Assembly: GCF_943736985.1 (NCBI RefSeq)
Contig: NZ_CALSFS010000006.1
Span: 1-64,000 of the forward strand
Direction: 5' to 3'
Origin: Clostridium sp. Marseille-Q2269
Lineage (GTDB): Bacteria > Bacillota > Clostridia > Clostridiales > Clostridiaceae
DNA: 64,000 nt
Positions 46,244-56,271 of this stretch are shown here, in pieces. The notes beneath the pieces were generated by a model that searched no databases, was not told the DNA's origin, and worked only from the letters and a program-made list of their open reading frames with translations. The stretch's first letter is position 1; each line of letters opens with the position of its first letter. Both the position numbers and the translations under genes were made by a program.

Positions 46244-47644
46244 ATGAAAAAGAAAATAGGTCTATGGGACTTAGTTTTCATGAATGTATCAGCGCTCTTT
46301 GGGATTAGATGGATAGCCAAATCTACAGCATCTAGCTTTGGATTAGGTCTTGGTGCAATACCAGCATGGGTAATATTTGCATTTATATTTTTCTTGCCAA
46401 GTGCTCTTATTTGTGCAGAACTTGCATCTACTTATCCAAGAGATGGAGGGCTTTATGAATGGGTAAAAGAAGCCTATGGAGAAAAATGGGGATTTATGGT
46501 GTCTTGGCTAAACTGGACAGCTAAATTATTTTGGTATTCATCATTTTTAACATTTTTAATAGTAAATGTTTCTTATGCATTGGGAAAACCAGAACTTGCA
46601 GGTAATAAGATGTTTGTACTTATATGTTCATTAGTTATATTTTGGATACTTTCATTAATTAGTACTAAAGGTATGGCTTTTGCTAAAATATTTACTAATT
46701 TAGGGGCATTAGGTTCAACTGTACCAGCGATTCTTTTAATAGTAATGGCGTTTGTATCTGTATTAGTGTTTGGACATAAACCAGCATCAACATATACAGT
46801 AGCTACATTAACACCAAAATTAAACATGGATGCTTTAGCAGCAATTTCATCTGTTATGTTTGGACTTGCAGGGGCAGAAACTGCTGCAAATTTTGTTACA
46901 GAAATGGAAGACCCTAAAACAACTTTTCCAAAGGCTATTTTAATATCAGCAGCTATAGTTGGAGGTCTTTATGTATTAGGTTCTATTGCAGTAACTATGA
47001 TTATACCAACAGATAAAATAACTGCATCAGAGGGTATATTAACAGCATTAGGAACTGTTGCAGCTAACTTAGGCATAGGACCATGGTTTATAAGAATAAT
47101 AGCATTAGGTATTTCTTTGTCAGTTTTAGGAGCTATAATACTTTACATAGCATCACCAATAAAAATGTTATTTGGTAGTGTACAAAAGGGAATATTTACA
47201 GAGAAATTCACAAAGGTTAATGAACATAACATACCTGTACAAGCAGTTATATTACAAGCTATTATAGTAAGTATTATATTGTTAGCCACTACATTATTAC
47301 CATCTGTTGATGCTATATATAATGTACTTGTTACAATGACAGCATTAACGTCATTATTCCCATATGTTATATTATTCCGTTCATATGTTAAATTAAGAAC
47401 AGATAGACCAAATGAAATAAGACCATATGAAATGGCTAAAGATAATGGGAAGGCTGTAGTTATAGCTAATATGTTATTTATAATATCAGTGATAGGTATA
47501 GTATTATCAGCGGCACCAGTTATGCCTAGTTTAGCTGAAAATATAGTATATGAATTAGAGATGATAGGTGGAGCTGTTTTAGTTATAATCATAGGAATAA
47601 TTAAATGGAATAATTTTGTTAAAAAAACAGGATTTAGACAATAA
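46244..47644 (+). CDS. APC family amino acid permease
   Basis: A 466-residue transporter with about 12 helices and the APC features GLWDLVFMNVSALFGIRWIA, ELASTYPRDGGLYEWVKEAY and the helix-6 region SSVMFGLAGAETAANFVTEM (about 206-225). The RDGGLYEW motif is seen in glutamate/GABA-antiporter-like and YfnA-type members, but the substrate cannot be fixed. GGGGG lies nine bases before ATG 46244; a TTG at 46223 is too far upstream. The downstream M24 peptidase and the divergent cupin regulator suggest uptake of an amino acid or dipeptide that is then cleaved. A terminator lies at 47660-47690. Confidence 0.88.
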   Translation: MKKKIGLWDLVFMNVSALFGIRWIAKSTASSFGLGLGAIPAWVIFAFIFFLPSALICAELASTYPRDGGLYEWVKEAYGEKWGFMVSWLNWTAKLFWYSSFLTFLIVNVSYALGKPELAGNKMFVLICSLVIFWILSLISTKGMAFAKIFTNLGALGSTVPAILLIVMAFVSVLVFGHKPASTYTVATLTPKLNMDALAAISSVMFGLAGAETAANFVTEMEDPKTTFPKAILISAAIVGGLYVLGSIAVTMIIPTDKITASEGILTALGTVAANLGIGPWFIRIIALGISLSVLGAIILYIASPIKMLFGSVQKGIFTEKFTKVNEHNIPVQAVILQAIIVSIILLATTLLPSVDAIYNVLVTMTALTSLFPYVILFRSYVKLRTDRPNEIRPYEMAKDNGKAVVIANMLFIISVIGIVLSAAPVMPSLAENIVYELEMIGGAVLVIIIGIIKWNNFVKKTGFRQ

Positions 47645-47657
47645 AAATAGAAAGATA

Positions 47658-47691
47658 ATAAGAGACTGTCTAAAAGATAGTCTCTTTTACC
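47658..47691 (+). terminator. terminator between permease and peptidase
   Basis: AAGAGACT (47660-47667) pairs with AGTCTCTT (47679-47686) with inner TCT/AGA pairing, followed by TT. Confidence 0.75.
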
Positions 47692-47767
47692 AATAAAATT
47701 AGATTTTATTTCTCTTTTATACATAGGAGAATAAAAAAATAAATAGAAAAACTTAGGAGGGGATTTT

Positions 47768-48844
47768 ATGAAACAAGAAAGACTTAACAAAGTTTTAGAA
47801 GGGATGAAAGAGAGAGGAATTTCTCAAATGCTAGTTTCTGATCCAGCGGCTATTTTTTATCTAACAGGAAAATGGATTCATCCTTATGAAAGATTACTAG
47901 CACTTTATTTAAATACTAATGGTAATCACAAATTTTTCCTTAATGAATTATTTACAGTAGAAGAAGATTTAGGAATTGAAAAAGTATGGTTTAATGATAC
48001 ACAAGATGGAGTAGAAATCATCTCAAAATATGTAGAAAAAGATAAAACTATGGGTGTTGATAAAAATTGGCCAGCACGTTTCTTATTAAGGCTTATGGAA
48101 TTAAAAGGTGGAAGTGAATTTGTAAATTGTTCTAATATCATAGACAGAGTTAGAATGTGCAAAGATGAAGAAGAACAAAAATTAATGAAAGAATCTTCAA
48201 GAATAAATGATATAGAAGTAGAAAAATTAATAAAATTAATTCCAGAAAAATATACAGAAAAGAAAATGGGCAAAATATTAGGAGATATTTATTCAGAATT
48301 AGGAGCAGAAGGATTTTCATTTGACCCAATAGTAGCATATGGAGCAAATGGAGCAGATCCTCACCATGAATTAGATGAGTCTGTAGTTAAAGAAGGAGAC
48401 AGTATAGTTATAGATATTGGATGCGTAAAAGATTCTTATTGTTCTGATTTAACTAGAACAGTATTTTATAAATCTGTTTCAGAAAAATCAAAAGACGTTT
48501 ATAATACTGTATTAGAGGCTAATAAGAGAGCAGAAGCTATTATAAAGCCAGGAGTAAGATTCTGTGATATAGACAAAGCTGGTAGAGACTATATAGAATC
48601 TAAAGGATACGGTAAATATTTTAATCATAGAATTGGACATTCAATAGGAATAGAGGATCATGATTTTGGAGATGTTTCATCAGTTAATACTGAAGAAATA
48701 AAGCCAGGAATGATATTCTCTGTAGAACCAGGAATATATATACCTGGAGAAGTTGGAGTTAGAATAGAAGACTTAATTTTAGTAACAGAAGATGGTTGCG
48801 AAATATTAAATAAATACAACAAAGAATTGACTATAATAGAATAG
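47768..48844 (+). CDS. M24 family Xaa-Pro peptidase
   Basis: A 358-residue metallopeptidase with an N-terminal creatinase-like domain (1-125) and the pita-bread catalytic domain. All five dinuclear metal ligands are visible: Asp216 and Asp227 (VIDIGCVKDSYCSDLTRTVF), His291 (RIGHSIGIEDHD), Glu320 (FSVEPGIYIPGE) and Glu334 (VRIEDLILVTEDG). It probably removes Xaa from Xaa-Pro peptides or dipeptides in the cytoplasm. GGAGGGG precedes the ATG. Its neighbour is the amino-acid permease, and a terminator (48919-48970) follows. Confidence 0.92.
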   Translation: MKQERLNKVLEGMKERGISQMLVSDPAAIFYLTGKWIHPYERLLALYLNTNGNHKFFLNELFTVEEDLGIEKVWFNDTQDGVEIISKYVEKDKTMGVDKNWPARFLLRLMELKGGSEFVNCSNIIDRVRMCKDEEEQKLMKESSRINDIEVEKLIKLIPEKYTEKKMGKILGDIYSELGAEGFSFDPIVAYGANGADPHHELDESVVKEGDSIVIDIGCVKDSYCSDLTRTVFYKSVSEKSKDVYNTVLEANKRAEAIIKPGVRFCDIDKAGRDYIESKGYGKYFNHRIGHSIGIEDHDFGDVSSVNTEEIKPGMIFSVEPGIYIPGEVGVRIEDLILVTEDGCEILNKYNKELTIIE

Positions 48845-48918
48845 TTAAGGGATTTAAAATATAGAATAAATTATTTAAATATAAAATTTATAAATAATTT
48901 TTTGTAAAAAATAAATTA

Positions 48919-48971
48919 TAACTATGAAAAAGTGATTTTAACAATTCAGTTTTTCATAGTTATTTTTTTAT
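48919..48971 (+). terminator. terminator of the M24 peptidase gene
   Basis: TAACTATGAAAAA (48919-48931) pairs exactly with TTTTTCATAGTTA (48950-48962), followed by seven T. Confidence 0.92.
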
Positions 48972-49082
48972 GAAAAGATTGTTTTAAATTTAACAAATTA
49001 ATAAGTTTATTACCTCATAAAGATAAAATAAAAAAAAGAAAAGGTTAACAATGAAAAATATTACAAAATTTACTACTAGGTG

Positions 49083-49133
49083 TTGACGTGGCATAAAATA
49101 AGCGTTACCATGGAGTTGTTGAACAAATGACAA
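49083..49133 (+). promoter_or_regulatory. adhE (first copy) promoter with Rex-like box
   Basis: TTGACG (49083-49088), 17-base spacer, TACCAT (49106-49111), then a Rex-like palindrome TTGTTGAACAAATGACAA at 49116-49133 (three mismatches to TTGTTAANNNNTTAACAA). The box begins four bases after the -10, exactly as in the second copy. Rex senses NADH/NAD and represses fermentation genes. The promoter match is weaker than in the second copy. Confidence 0.5.
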
Positions 49134-49235
49134 ACCAAAATATAGAAGATATTAAAAGTATTAATATTAAATTAGTACTTTTTATATATATAAAGCTTGT
49201 TAAAAAATAAACTATTACTTAAAGAGGTGTTCTTA

Positions 49236-51827
49236 ATGAAAATTACAACTACCGAAGAATTAATCAAAAAAATTGAAAAAATTAAAGAGGCACAAAAAAT
49301 TTACTCCACGTATTCTCAGGAGCAAGTAGATAAAATATTTAAAGCTGCAGCTATGGCGGCCAATAAACAAAGAATAAAGCTTGCAAAATTAGCAGTAGAA
49401 GAAACAGGTATGGGAGTGATAGAAGATAAAGTTATAAAAAATCACTTTGCATCTGAATATATATACAATAAGTATAAAGATGAAAAAACTTGTGGTGTAA
49501 TAGAAAAGGATGAAGCCTTTGGATTAACAAAAGTTGCAGAACCAATAGGAGTTATTGCGGCAATAGTTCCAACAACTAATCCAACTTCAACAGCAATTTT
49601 TAAATCCTTAATAGCTTTAAAAACTAGAAATGGTATAATTTTTTCACCACATCCAAGAGCTAAAAAATCTACAATAACAGCAGCTAAAATTGTTTTAGAT
49701 GCAGCAGTTGAAGCAGGTGCACCAAAGGAAATAATAGGATGGATAGATGAACCTACATTAGAATTATCAAATGCAGTAATGAGTAATGCAAATTTAGTTC
49801 TTGCAACAGGTGGTCCAGGCATGGTTAAGGCAGCTTACTCTTCAGGAAAACCAGCTATAGGGGTAGGACCTGGAAATGTACCAGCTATAATACATGAAAC
49901 AGCAGATATTAAAATGGCTGTAAGCTCAGTAATACTTTCTAAAGCTTTTGATAATGGTATGATTTGTGCATCAGAACAATCAGTAATTGTAATGGATAGT
50001 ATATATGAAGAAGTAAGAAAAGAATTTAAGTTTAGAGGAGCTTATATATTAAATAAAGAAGAAGTACAAAAGGTTAAGAATATAATTCTAGCTAGTAGCG
50101 GTGGAGTAAATCCTAAAATTGTTGGTCAATCACCACAAAAAATAGGTGAAATGGCAGGAATAAAAGTTCCAGCTTGGGCTAAAATTTTAGTTGGAGAAGT
50201 GGAATCTGTTGAATTAGAAGAACCATTCTCTCATGAAAAATTATCTCCAGTTTTAGCAATGTATAAAGCTAAAACTTATGAAGAGGCCTTAAGGAAAGCT
50301 GAAAGATTAGTAGAATTAGGAGGATTTGGACACACATCTTCATTATATATAAATACAATGAAATGCAAAGAAGAAGTAGAAAAATTCTCAAATAATATGA
50401 AAACAGGAAGAACAATTATAAACATGCCATCAGCTCAAGGTGGTATAGGTGATATATATAACTTTAAATTAACACCATCTCTAACTCTTGGTTGTGGATC
50501 TTGGGGTGGAAACTCAGTATCAGAAAATGTAGGTCCAAAACATTTATTAAACATTAAAAACGTAGCTGAGAGGAGAGAAAATATGCTTTGGTTTAAAGTT
50601 CCAGAAAAAATTTATTTTAAATATGGATGCCTTCCAATAGCTTTAAAAGATCTAAAAAAATTAAACAAAAAGAAAGCATTTATAGTTACAGGAAGAGTAT
50701 TAAACAGATTAGGAGTAGCTAAGAAAGTAACAGATATGTTGGATGAAATGGGAATAGCTCATAAGGTATTCTGTGATGTAGAAGCAGATCCAACTTTAAA
50801 AACAGCTAAAAAAGGTGCTGAAGCAATGGCAGATTTTGAGCCTGATACAATAATAGCATTAGGTGGAGGTTCACCTATGGATGCAGCTAAAATAATGTGG
50901 GTTATGTACGAGCATCCAGAAGTAGAATTTGAAGACTTAGCTATGAGATTTATGGATATAGGAAAGAGAATATATGAATTCCCACATATGGGAGACAAAG
51001 CTATGATGGTATCAGTAGCTACATCAGCAGGTACTGGTTCAGAAGTAACTCCATTTGCTGTTATAACTGATGAAAAAACAGGAGTAAAATATCCATTGGC
51101 AGATTATGAATTAACTCCAAATATGGCTATAGTAGATGCAGATTTAATGCTTAATATGCCAAAAGGATTAACAGCTACATCAGGAATAGACGCTTTAACT
51201 CATGCAGTAGAAGCTTATGTATCAGTTATGTCTTCAGAATATACAGATGGATTATGTTTAGAAGCTATAAAATCTATATTTGAATATTTACCAAGATCTT
51301 ATAAAAACGGCGCTGAAGATATAGAAGCAAGAGAAAAAATGGCTCATGCATCAACTATGGCAGGCATGGCTTTTGCAAATGCTTTCTTAGGAGTATGTCA
51401 TTCTATGGCTCATAAATTAGGAGCTATGCATCATGTACCACATGGTATAGCTAATGCTTTATTAATAAACGAAACAATTAAATTTAACTCAGCAGATATG
51501 CCAAGTAAGCAAGCCACTTTCCCACAATATAAATATCCAAGTGCTAAAGCTAAATATGCTAAAATATCAGATTGTTTAGCATTAGGCGGAAAAACTGATG
51601 ATGAAAAAGTAGAATTATTAATAAAAGCTATAGATAAATTAAAAGCAGAAATAGATATTCCAACTTCTATAGAAAAAGCAGGAGTATCAAAGGAAAAATT
51701 CTTTGCTACATTAGATGAAATGTCAGAAAATGCTTTTGATGATCAATGTACAGGGGCTAATCCAAGATATCCACTAATAAGTGAAATAAAAGAAATGTAC
51801 ACTAATGTTTTCAGTGATAATAAATAA
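49236..51827 (+). CDS. adhE: bifunctional aldehyde-alcohol dehydrogenase, first copy
   Basis: An 863-residue enzyme that reduces acyl-CoA to aldehyde and then to alcohol with NADH (ethanol or butanol formation). Residues 1-440 form the CoA-acylating aldehyde dehydrogenase, with catalytic Cys244 in DNGMICASEQSVIV. Residues 450-863 form the iron-dependent alcohol dehydrogenase: nucleotide motif GGGSPMDAAKIMW, iron ligands in FLGVCHSMAHKLGAMHHVPH. ATG 49236 has GAGGTG upstream; an in-frame TTG at 49197 is rejected. About nine residues in ten equal those of the second copy at 52325. AdhE usually forms spirosome filaments. Confidence 0.96.
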   Translation: MKITTTEELIKKIEKIKEAQKIYSTYSQEQVDKIFKAAAMAANKQRIKLAKLAVEETGMGVIEDKVIKNHFASEYIYNKYKDEKTCGVIEKDEAFGLTKVAEPIGVIAAIVPTTNPTSTAIFKSLIALKTRNGIIFSPHPRAKKSTITAAKIVLDAAVEAGAPKEIIGWIDEPTLELSNAVMSNANLVLATGGPGMVKAAYSSGKPAIGVGPGNVPAIIHETADIKMAVSSVILSKAFDNGMICASEQSVIVMDSIYEEVRKEFKFRGAYILNKEEVQKVKNIILASSGGVNPKIVGQSPQKIGEMAGIKVPAWAKILVGEVESVELEEPFSHEKLSPVLAMYKAKTYEEALRKAERLVELGGFGHTSSLYINTMKCKEEVEKFSNNMKTGRTIINMPSAQGGIGDIYNFKLTPSLTLGCGSWGGNSVSENVGPKHLLNIKNVAERRENMLWFKVPEKIYFKYGCLPIALKDLKKLNKKKAFIVTGRVLNRLGVAKKVTDMLDEMGIAHKVFCDVEADPTLKTAKKGAEAMADFEPDTIIALGGGSPMDAAKIMWVMYEHPEVEFEDLAMRFMDIGKRIYEFPHMGDKAMMVSVATSAGTGSEVTPFAVITDEKTGVKYPLADYELTPNMAIVDADLMLNMPKGLTATSGIDALTHAVEAYVSVMSSEYTDGLCLEAIKSIFEYLPRSYKNGAEDIEAREKMAHASTMAGMAFANAFLGVCHSMAHKLGAMHHVPHGIANALLINETIKFNSADMPSKQATFPQYKYPSAKAKYAKISDCLALGGKTDDEKVELLIKAIDKLKAEIDIPTSIEKAGVSKEKFFATLDEMSENAFDDQCTGANPRYPLISEIKEMYTNVFSDNK

Positions 51828-51922
51828 AAATATTTTAGATATATAGTGTAGAACAGTTATCATAGTTAAACCAAACTAAAACTTTAGTTTTTACCCAGAA
51901 ACAAAACATTTATACGAAAAAC

Positions 51923-52019
51923 GGGGCTGTCGCATTAAAGAATTTAAGCACAATATATTGTTTTATAGTTTAAAGTTAACACAATGTATTGTAGGATTTA
52001 TTCTTAGTGAGACAGGCGC
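51923..52019. repeat. 97-bp palindromic MITE-like repeat, copy 1
   Basis: GGGGCTGTCGCATTAAAGAA at the left end, AACTATAAA-type centre, and a right end degenerate to GAGACAGGCGCG. The internal sequence (CACAATATATTG, TAGTTTAAAGTTAACACAAT) is the reverse complement of the element at 57862-57958. It is followed by nine T and lies 95 bases after the first adhE, where the second copy has an ordinary terminator; it may have taken over termination. Confidence 0.85.
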
Positions 52020-52169
52020 GTTTTTTTTTGTTTCATAATATTTGAAAAAACTATTTAAATAAGAAATTTCAAAGTCATTGAAATGGTTACCAAAAACAGT
52101 AATTTCATAAACTTATTTAGAAAGGAAAAAATGACATAATAAAACATGATAATTATTTAACAAAAACTA

Positions 52170-52220
52170 TTGACTTATGTGTAATAAAATATTATGATGT
52201 AGTTGTTAAATAAATAACAA
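52170..52220 (+). promoter_or_regulatory. adhE (second copy) promoter with Rex box
   Basis: TTGACT (52170-52175), 17-base spacer, TATGAT (52193-52198), then TTGTTAAATAAATAACAA at 52203-52220, which matches the Rex consensus TTGTTAANNNNTTAACAA with one mismatch. The box covers the transcription start region, so NADH-free Rex should block transcription. Confidence 0.8.
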
Positions 52221-52324
52221 GCTAACAAATGACAACACATTGGTAATATCCCCAGAGTTTAAGACTTTTTATATTTTAAGTGAGTTTGTTAAAAAATAAA
52301 CTATCATTAGAAGAGGTGTTATTG

Positions 52325-54910
52325 ATGAAAATTACAACTACCGAAGAATTAATCAAAAAAATTGCAAAAATTAAAGAAGCACAAAAGATTTACTCCACAT
52401 ATTCTCAGGAGCAAGTAGATAAAATATTCAAAGCCGCAGCTATAGCTGCTAATAAAGAAAGAATAAAGCTTGCAAAAGTGGCAGTAGAAGAAACAGGAAT
52501 GGGTATAGTAGAAGACAAAGTTATAAAAAACCACTTTGCATCTGAATATATATATAATAAGTATAAAGATGAAAAAACTTGTGGTGTAATAGAAAAGGAT
52601 GAAGCCTTTGGATTAACAAAAGTTGCAGAACCAATAGGAGTTATTGCAGCAATAGTTCCAACAACTAATCCAACTTCAACAGCAATTTTTAAAGCCTTAA
52701 TAGCTTTAAAAACCAGAAATGGTATAATTTTTTCACCACATCCAAGAGCTAAAAAATCTACAATAATGGCAGCTAAAATTGTTTTAGATGCAGCAGTTAA
52801 AGCAGGTGCACCAAAGGAAATAATAGGATGGATAGATGAACCTACATTAGAATTATCAAATGCAGTAATGAGTAATGCAAATTTAGTTCTTGCAACAGGT
52901 GGTCCAGGCATGGTTAAAGCAGCCTACTCTTCAGGAAATCCAGCTATAGGGGTAGGACCTGGAAATGTACCAGCTATAATACATGAAACAGCAGATATCA
53001 AAATGGCTGTAAGCTCAGTAATAATTTCTAAAACTTTTGATAATGGTATGATTTGTGCATCAGAACAATCAGTAATTGTAATGGATAGTATATATGAAGA
53101 AGTAAGAAAAGAGTTTAAGTTTAGAGGAGCTTATATATTAAATAAAGAAGAAGTACAAAAGGTTAAAAAGATAATTTTAGTCAATGGTGGATTAAATGCT
53201 AAAATTGTTGGTCAATCACCACAAAAAATAGGTGAAATGGCAGGAATAAAAGTTCCAGATTGGGCTAAGCTTTTAATTGGAGAAGTGGAATCTGTTGAAT
53301 TAGAAGAACCATTCTCTCATGAAAAATTATCTCCAGTTTTAGCAATGTATAAAGCTAAAACTTACGAAGAGGCCTTAAAGAAAGCTGAAAGATTAGTAGA
53401 ATTAGGAGGATTTGGACATACATCTTCATTATATATAAATACAATGAAATGCAAAGAAGAAGTAGAAAAATTCTCAAATAATATGAAAACAGGAAGAACA
53501 ATTATAAATATGCCATCAGCTCAAGGTGGTATAGGTGATATATATAACTTTAAACTAGCACCATCTCTAACTCTTGGTTGTGGATCTTGGGGTGGAAACT
53601 CAGTATCAGAAAATGTAGGTCCAAAACATTTATTAAACATTAAAAACGTAGCTGAGAGGAGAGAAAATATGCTTTGGTTTAGAGTTCCAGAAAAAGTTTA
53701 TTTTAAATATGGATGCCTTCCAATAGCTTTAAAAGAATTAAAACAAATGAATAAGAAAAAGGCGTTTGTAGTTACAGATAAGGTACTATATGAATTAGGA
53801 GTTGCTAAAAAGGTAACAGATGTATTAGATGAAATAGGAATAACTCATAAGGTATTCTTTGATGTAGCACCAGATCCAACTTTAGAAACAGCTACTAAAG
53901 GTGCAAAAGAAATGGCAGATTTTCAGCCTGATACAATAATAGCTGTAGGTGGAGGATCAGCTATGGATGCAGCTAAAATCATGTGGGTTATGTACGAGCA
54001 TCCAGAAGTAGAATTTGAAGACTTAGCTATGAGATTTATGGACATAAGAAAGAGGGCATATACTTTCCCACACATGGGAGACAAAGCTATGATGATATCA
54101 GTAGCTACATCAGCAGGTACTGGTTCAGAAGTAACTCCATTTGCTGTTATAACTGATGAAAAAACAGGAGTAAAATATCCATTGGCAGATTATGAATTAA
54201 CTCCAGATATGGCTATAGTAGATGCAGATTTAATGCTTAATATGCCAAAAGGATTAACAGCTGCATCAGGAATAGACGCTTTAACTCATGCAGTAGAAGC
54301 TTATGTATCAGTTATGTCTTCAGAATATACAGATGGATTATGTTTAGAAGCTATAAAATCTATATTTGAATATTTACCAAGATCTTATAAAAACGGCGCT
54401 GAAGATATAGAAGCAAGAGAAAAAATGGCTCATGCATCAACTATGGCAGGCATGGCTTTTGCAAATGCTTTCTTGGGAGTATGTCACTCTATGGCTCATA
54501 AATTAGGTTCTATGCACCATGTACCACATGGTATAGCTAATGCTTTATTAATAAATGAAACAATTAAATTTAATTCAGCAGATATGCCAAGAAAACAAAC
54601 AGCTTTCCCACAATACAAGTATCCAAGTGTTAAAGCTAAATATGCTAAAATAGCAGATTGTTTAGCATTAGGTGGAAAAACTGATGAGGAAAAAATAGAA
54701 TTGTTAATAAAAGCTATAGATAAATTAAAAGCTGAAGTAAATATTCCAACTTCTATAGAAAAAGCAGGAGTATCAAAGGAAAAATTCTTTGCTACATTAG
54801 ATGAAATGTCAGAACAAGCTTTTGATGATCAATGTACAGGAGCTAATCCAAGATATCCATTAATAAGTGAAATAAAACAAATGTACACTAATGTTTTTAG
54901 TGATAAAAAG
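52325..54910 (+). CDS. adhE: bifunctional aldehyde-alcohol dehydrogenase, second copy
   Basis: An 862-residue paralogue of 49236 with the same domains: Cys244 in DNGMICASEQ, GGGSAMDAAKIMW, and VCHSMAHKLGSMHHVPHGIA. Differences cluster in the linker region (LVNGGLNAK for LASSGGVNPK) and at the start of the alcohol dehydrogenase half (about residues 455-530), which may alter substrate or cofactor preference. The ATG at 52325 follows GAGGTG; an upstream in-frame GTG at 52280 is rejected. Its promoter and Rex box are closer to consensus than those of the first copy, so it may be the better expressed gene. The translated stop is at 54911-54913. Confidence 0.96.
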
Positions 54911-55002
54911 TAAAAACATTTTAAATAGATAGTGTAGAACATTTATAATAATTAGACCAAACCCAAACTTTAATTTTTACCCATAAATAAAACATTTATA
55001 CG

Positions 55003-55042
55003 AAAAATGCCCTAGATTAAAAATGATCTAGGGCATTTTTAA
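55003..55042 (+). terminator. terminator of the second adhE
   Basis: AAAAATGCCCTAGAT (55003-55017) pairs exactly with ATCTAGGGCATTTTT (55026-55040). Confidence 0.93.
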
Positions 55043-55107
55043 TTTGGTGGTAAATGAATGCTCATTTTTATTTTTAATAAATAAAAGAGAGTATATTTCC
55101 AAAAGGC

Positions 55108-55162
55108 TATTGATTTTAATTATCATTTGTTATATAATTTATATGAAATTGATTATCATTGT
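55108..55162 (+). promoter_or_regulatory. possible Fur-type sites before DUF2325 gene
   Basis: TTGATTTTAATTATCATTTG (about 55108-55127) and ATTGATTATCATTG (about 55147-55160) each resemble half or more of the Fur box GATAATGATTATCATTATC. A -10-like TATAAT lies between them. This is a by-eye match in AT-rich DNA. Confidence 0.4.
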
Positions 55163-55216
55163 CCAGGGTAAATGAATATTAATATAATTAAAATAGATAG
55201 TTTAGGGGTGTTATTA

Positions 55217-55534
55217 ATGAGTGTTTTCGTTGTGGGAGGAGACAGAATTAAAACCATAAAAGAAAACTTAAAAGAAATGGGGTTCAATAAGATAAGCCAT
55301 GTTACTGGTAGAAGAACTAGACATAGAAAAATACAGGTACCTACTAACACAGATTTAATTTTAGTATTAACTGATTACATAGGGCACACAGTAGTAGAAT
55401 CCATAAAAGAGCAAAGTAAATCTCAAAATACTAGACTAGTTTATTCAAGAAGAGCTTGGACTAGTATTGAAAAAGCATTAAAAGATACTATAGGTGGTGT
55501 AAATAATGTTAATGAGGTTGCTAAAAGAAATTAA
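55217..55534 (+). CDS. DUF2325 family protein
   Basis: A 105-residue soluble protein: VFVVGGDRIKTIKENLKEMG, then HVTGRRTRHRKIQVPTNTDL and ILVLTDYIGHTVVESIKEQS. The VVGGD opening, the R-rich TGRR segment and the LVLTDYIGH strand are typical of DUF2325, whose function is unknown; the fold looks like a Rossmann half. ATG 55217 follows AGGGGTG. The DUF3793 gene begins 21 bases after its stop, so the two are co-transcribed, possibly under iron control given the upstream sites. Confidence 0.82.
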   Translation: MSVFVVGGDRIKTIKENLKEMGFNKISHVTGRRTRHRKIQVPTNTDLILVLTDYIGHTVVESIKEQSKSQNTRLVYSRRAWTSIEKALKDTIGGVNNVNEVAKRN

Positions 55535-55555
55535 TGCATTAAAAAGGGGTTAAAT

Positions 55556-56146
55556 ATGAGTAAAAATCTAGTAACGAAGTATATGAATATTATAAACGCC
55601 ATGGAAGATAAGAAATATTTATATTCCTTACTTTTATATTTAATTGCACCAACTTTAGATGGGGTAAAGCCTTCAACTATTGTTACGTTTAGTACAAGCG
55701 GCAAAAACTTGGACTTATTATGGTATAAACATAAAAAAGAGTTTTTAAATATTTATAAAATCAATTATATAGAATTGAAAAAAACAAATAAATGTACCAC
55801 GATTTTATTTTACCATAAAGAATCATTGAACGAGGTATTGTATGATAAGTATAATCTAGATTTTTTAAGCCAGATAGGGTACAACCAATTTTTAAATGTA
55901 GAATATTTTTTATATAAATTGAAAAGTAGATTTGAAAGTATATGTCCTCATGAAATAGGTATATTTTTAGGCATACCCTTAGAGGAAGTAAAATCTTTTA
56001 TACAAGATCCAAAAAGAGAATGCATATACTGCGGTTATTGGAAAGTGTACAATGATATACAAAAATCTAAGAGACACTTTACCTCTTACGACATAAGTAG
56101 AACTAATATGATTTTAGAAGTTTTAAGAAAAGAATGGAGTGCATAA
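55556..56146 (+). CDS. DUF3793 family protein
   Basis: A 196-residue protein with the family core ICPHEIGIFLGIPLEEVKSF (about 127-147) followed by CIYCGYWKVYNDIQKSKRHF. The conserved His-Glu, and the CxxC inside CIYCGYWKVY, could bind a metal, though no activity is known. In other clostridia DUF3793 genes are often next to flavodoxin or iron-uptake genes; here the partner is a DUF2325 gene, with possible Fur sites in front. A hairpin terminator follows at 56181. Confidence 0.82.
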   Translation: MSKNLVTKYMNIINAMEDKKYLYSLLLYLIAPTLDGVKPSTIVTFSTSGKNLDLLWYKHKKEFLNIYKINYIELKKTNKCTTILFYHKESLNEVLYDKYNLDFLSQIGYNQFLNVEYFLYKLKSRFESICPHEIGIFLGIPLEEVKSFIQDPKRECIYCGYWKVYNDIQKSKRHFTSYDISRTNMILEVLRKEWSA

Positions 56147-56180
56147 TTAAAATTTGTATGGAAACATAATAAAAATAAAA

Positions 56181-56230
56181 AAATACACTTCATAAGCTAA
56201 GTTAGCTAGCCATTTTATGAAGTGTATTTT
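56181..56230. terminator. bidirectional hairpin between converging genes
   Basis: AAATACACTTCATAA (56181-56195) pairs with TTATGAAGTGTATTT (56215-56229). It lies between DUF3793 (+) and the lectin-like gene (-). The arms repeat those of the hairpin at 18761-18802 with a different loop. Confidence 0.85.
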
Positions 56231-56271
56231 CTATGGCAGAAGTTAAATTTTAATATATATTTAATAATATA

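Noticed and set aside
47143-47790. 215-codon minus-strand open frame over the permease end
   Set aside because: It is antisense to the APC permease and the start of the M24 gene, with no ribosome-binding site or recognisable domain.
52405-52911. 168-codon minus-strand open frame in the second adhE (also seen in the first)
   Set aside because: The same antisense frame appears in both adhE copies because the genes are duplicates; no independent evidence for a protein.
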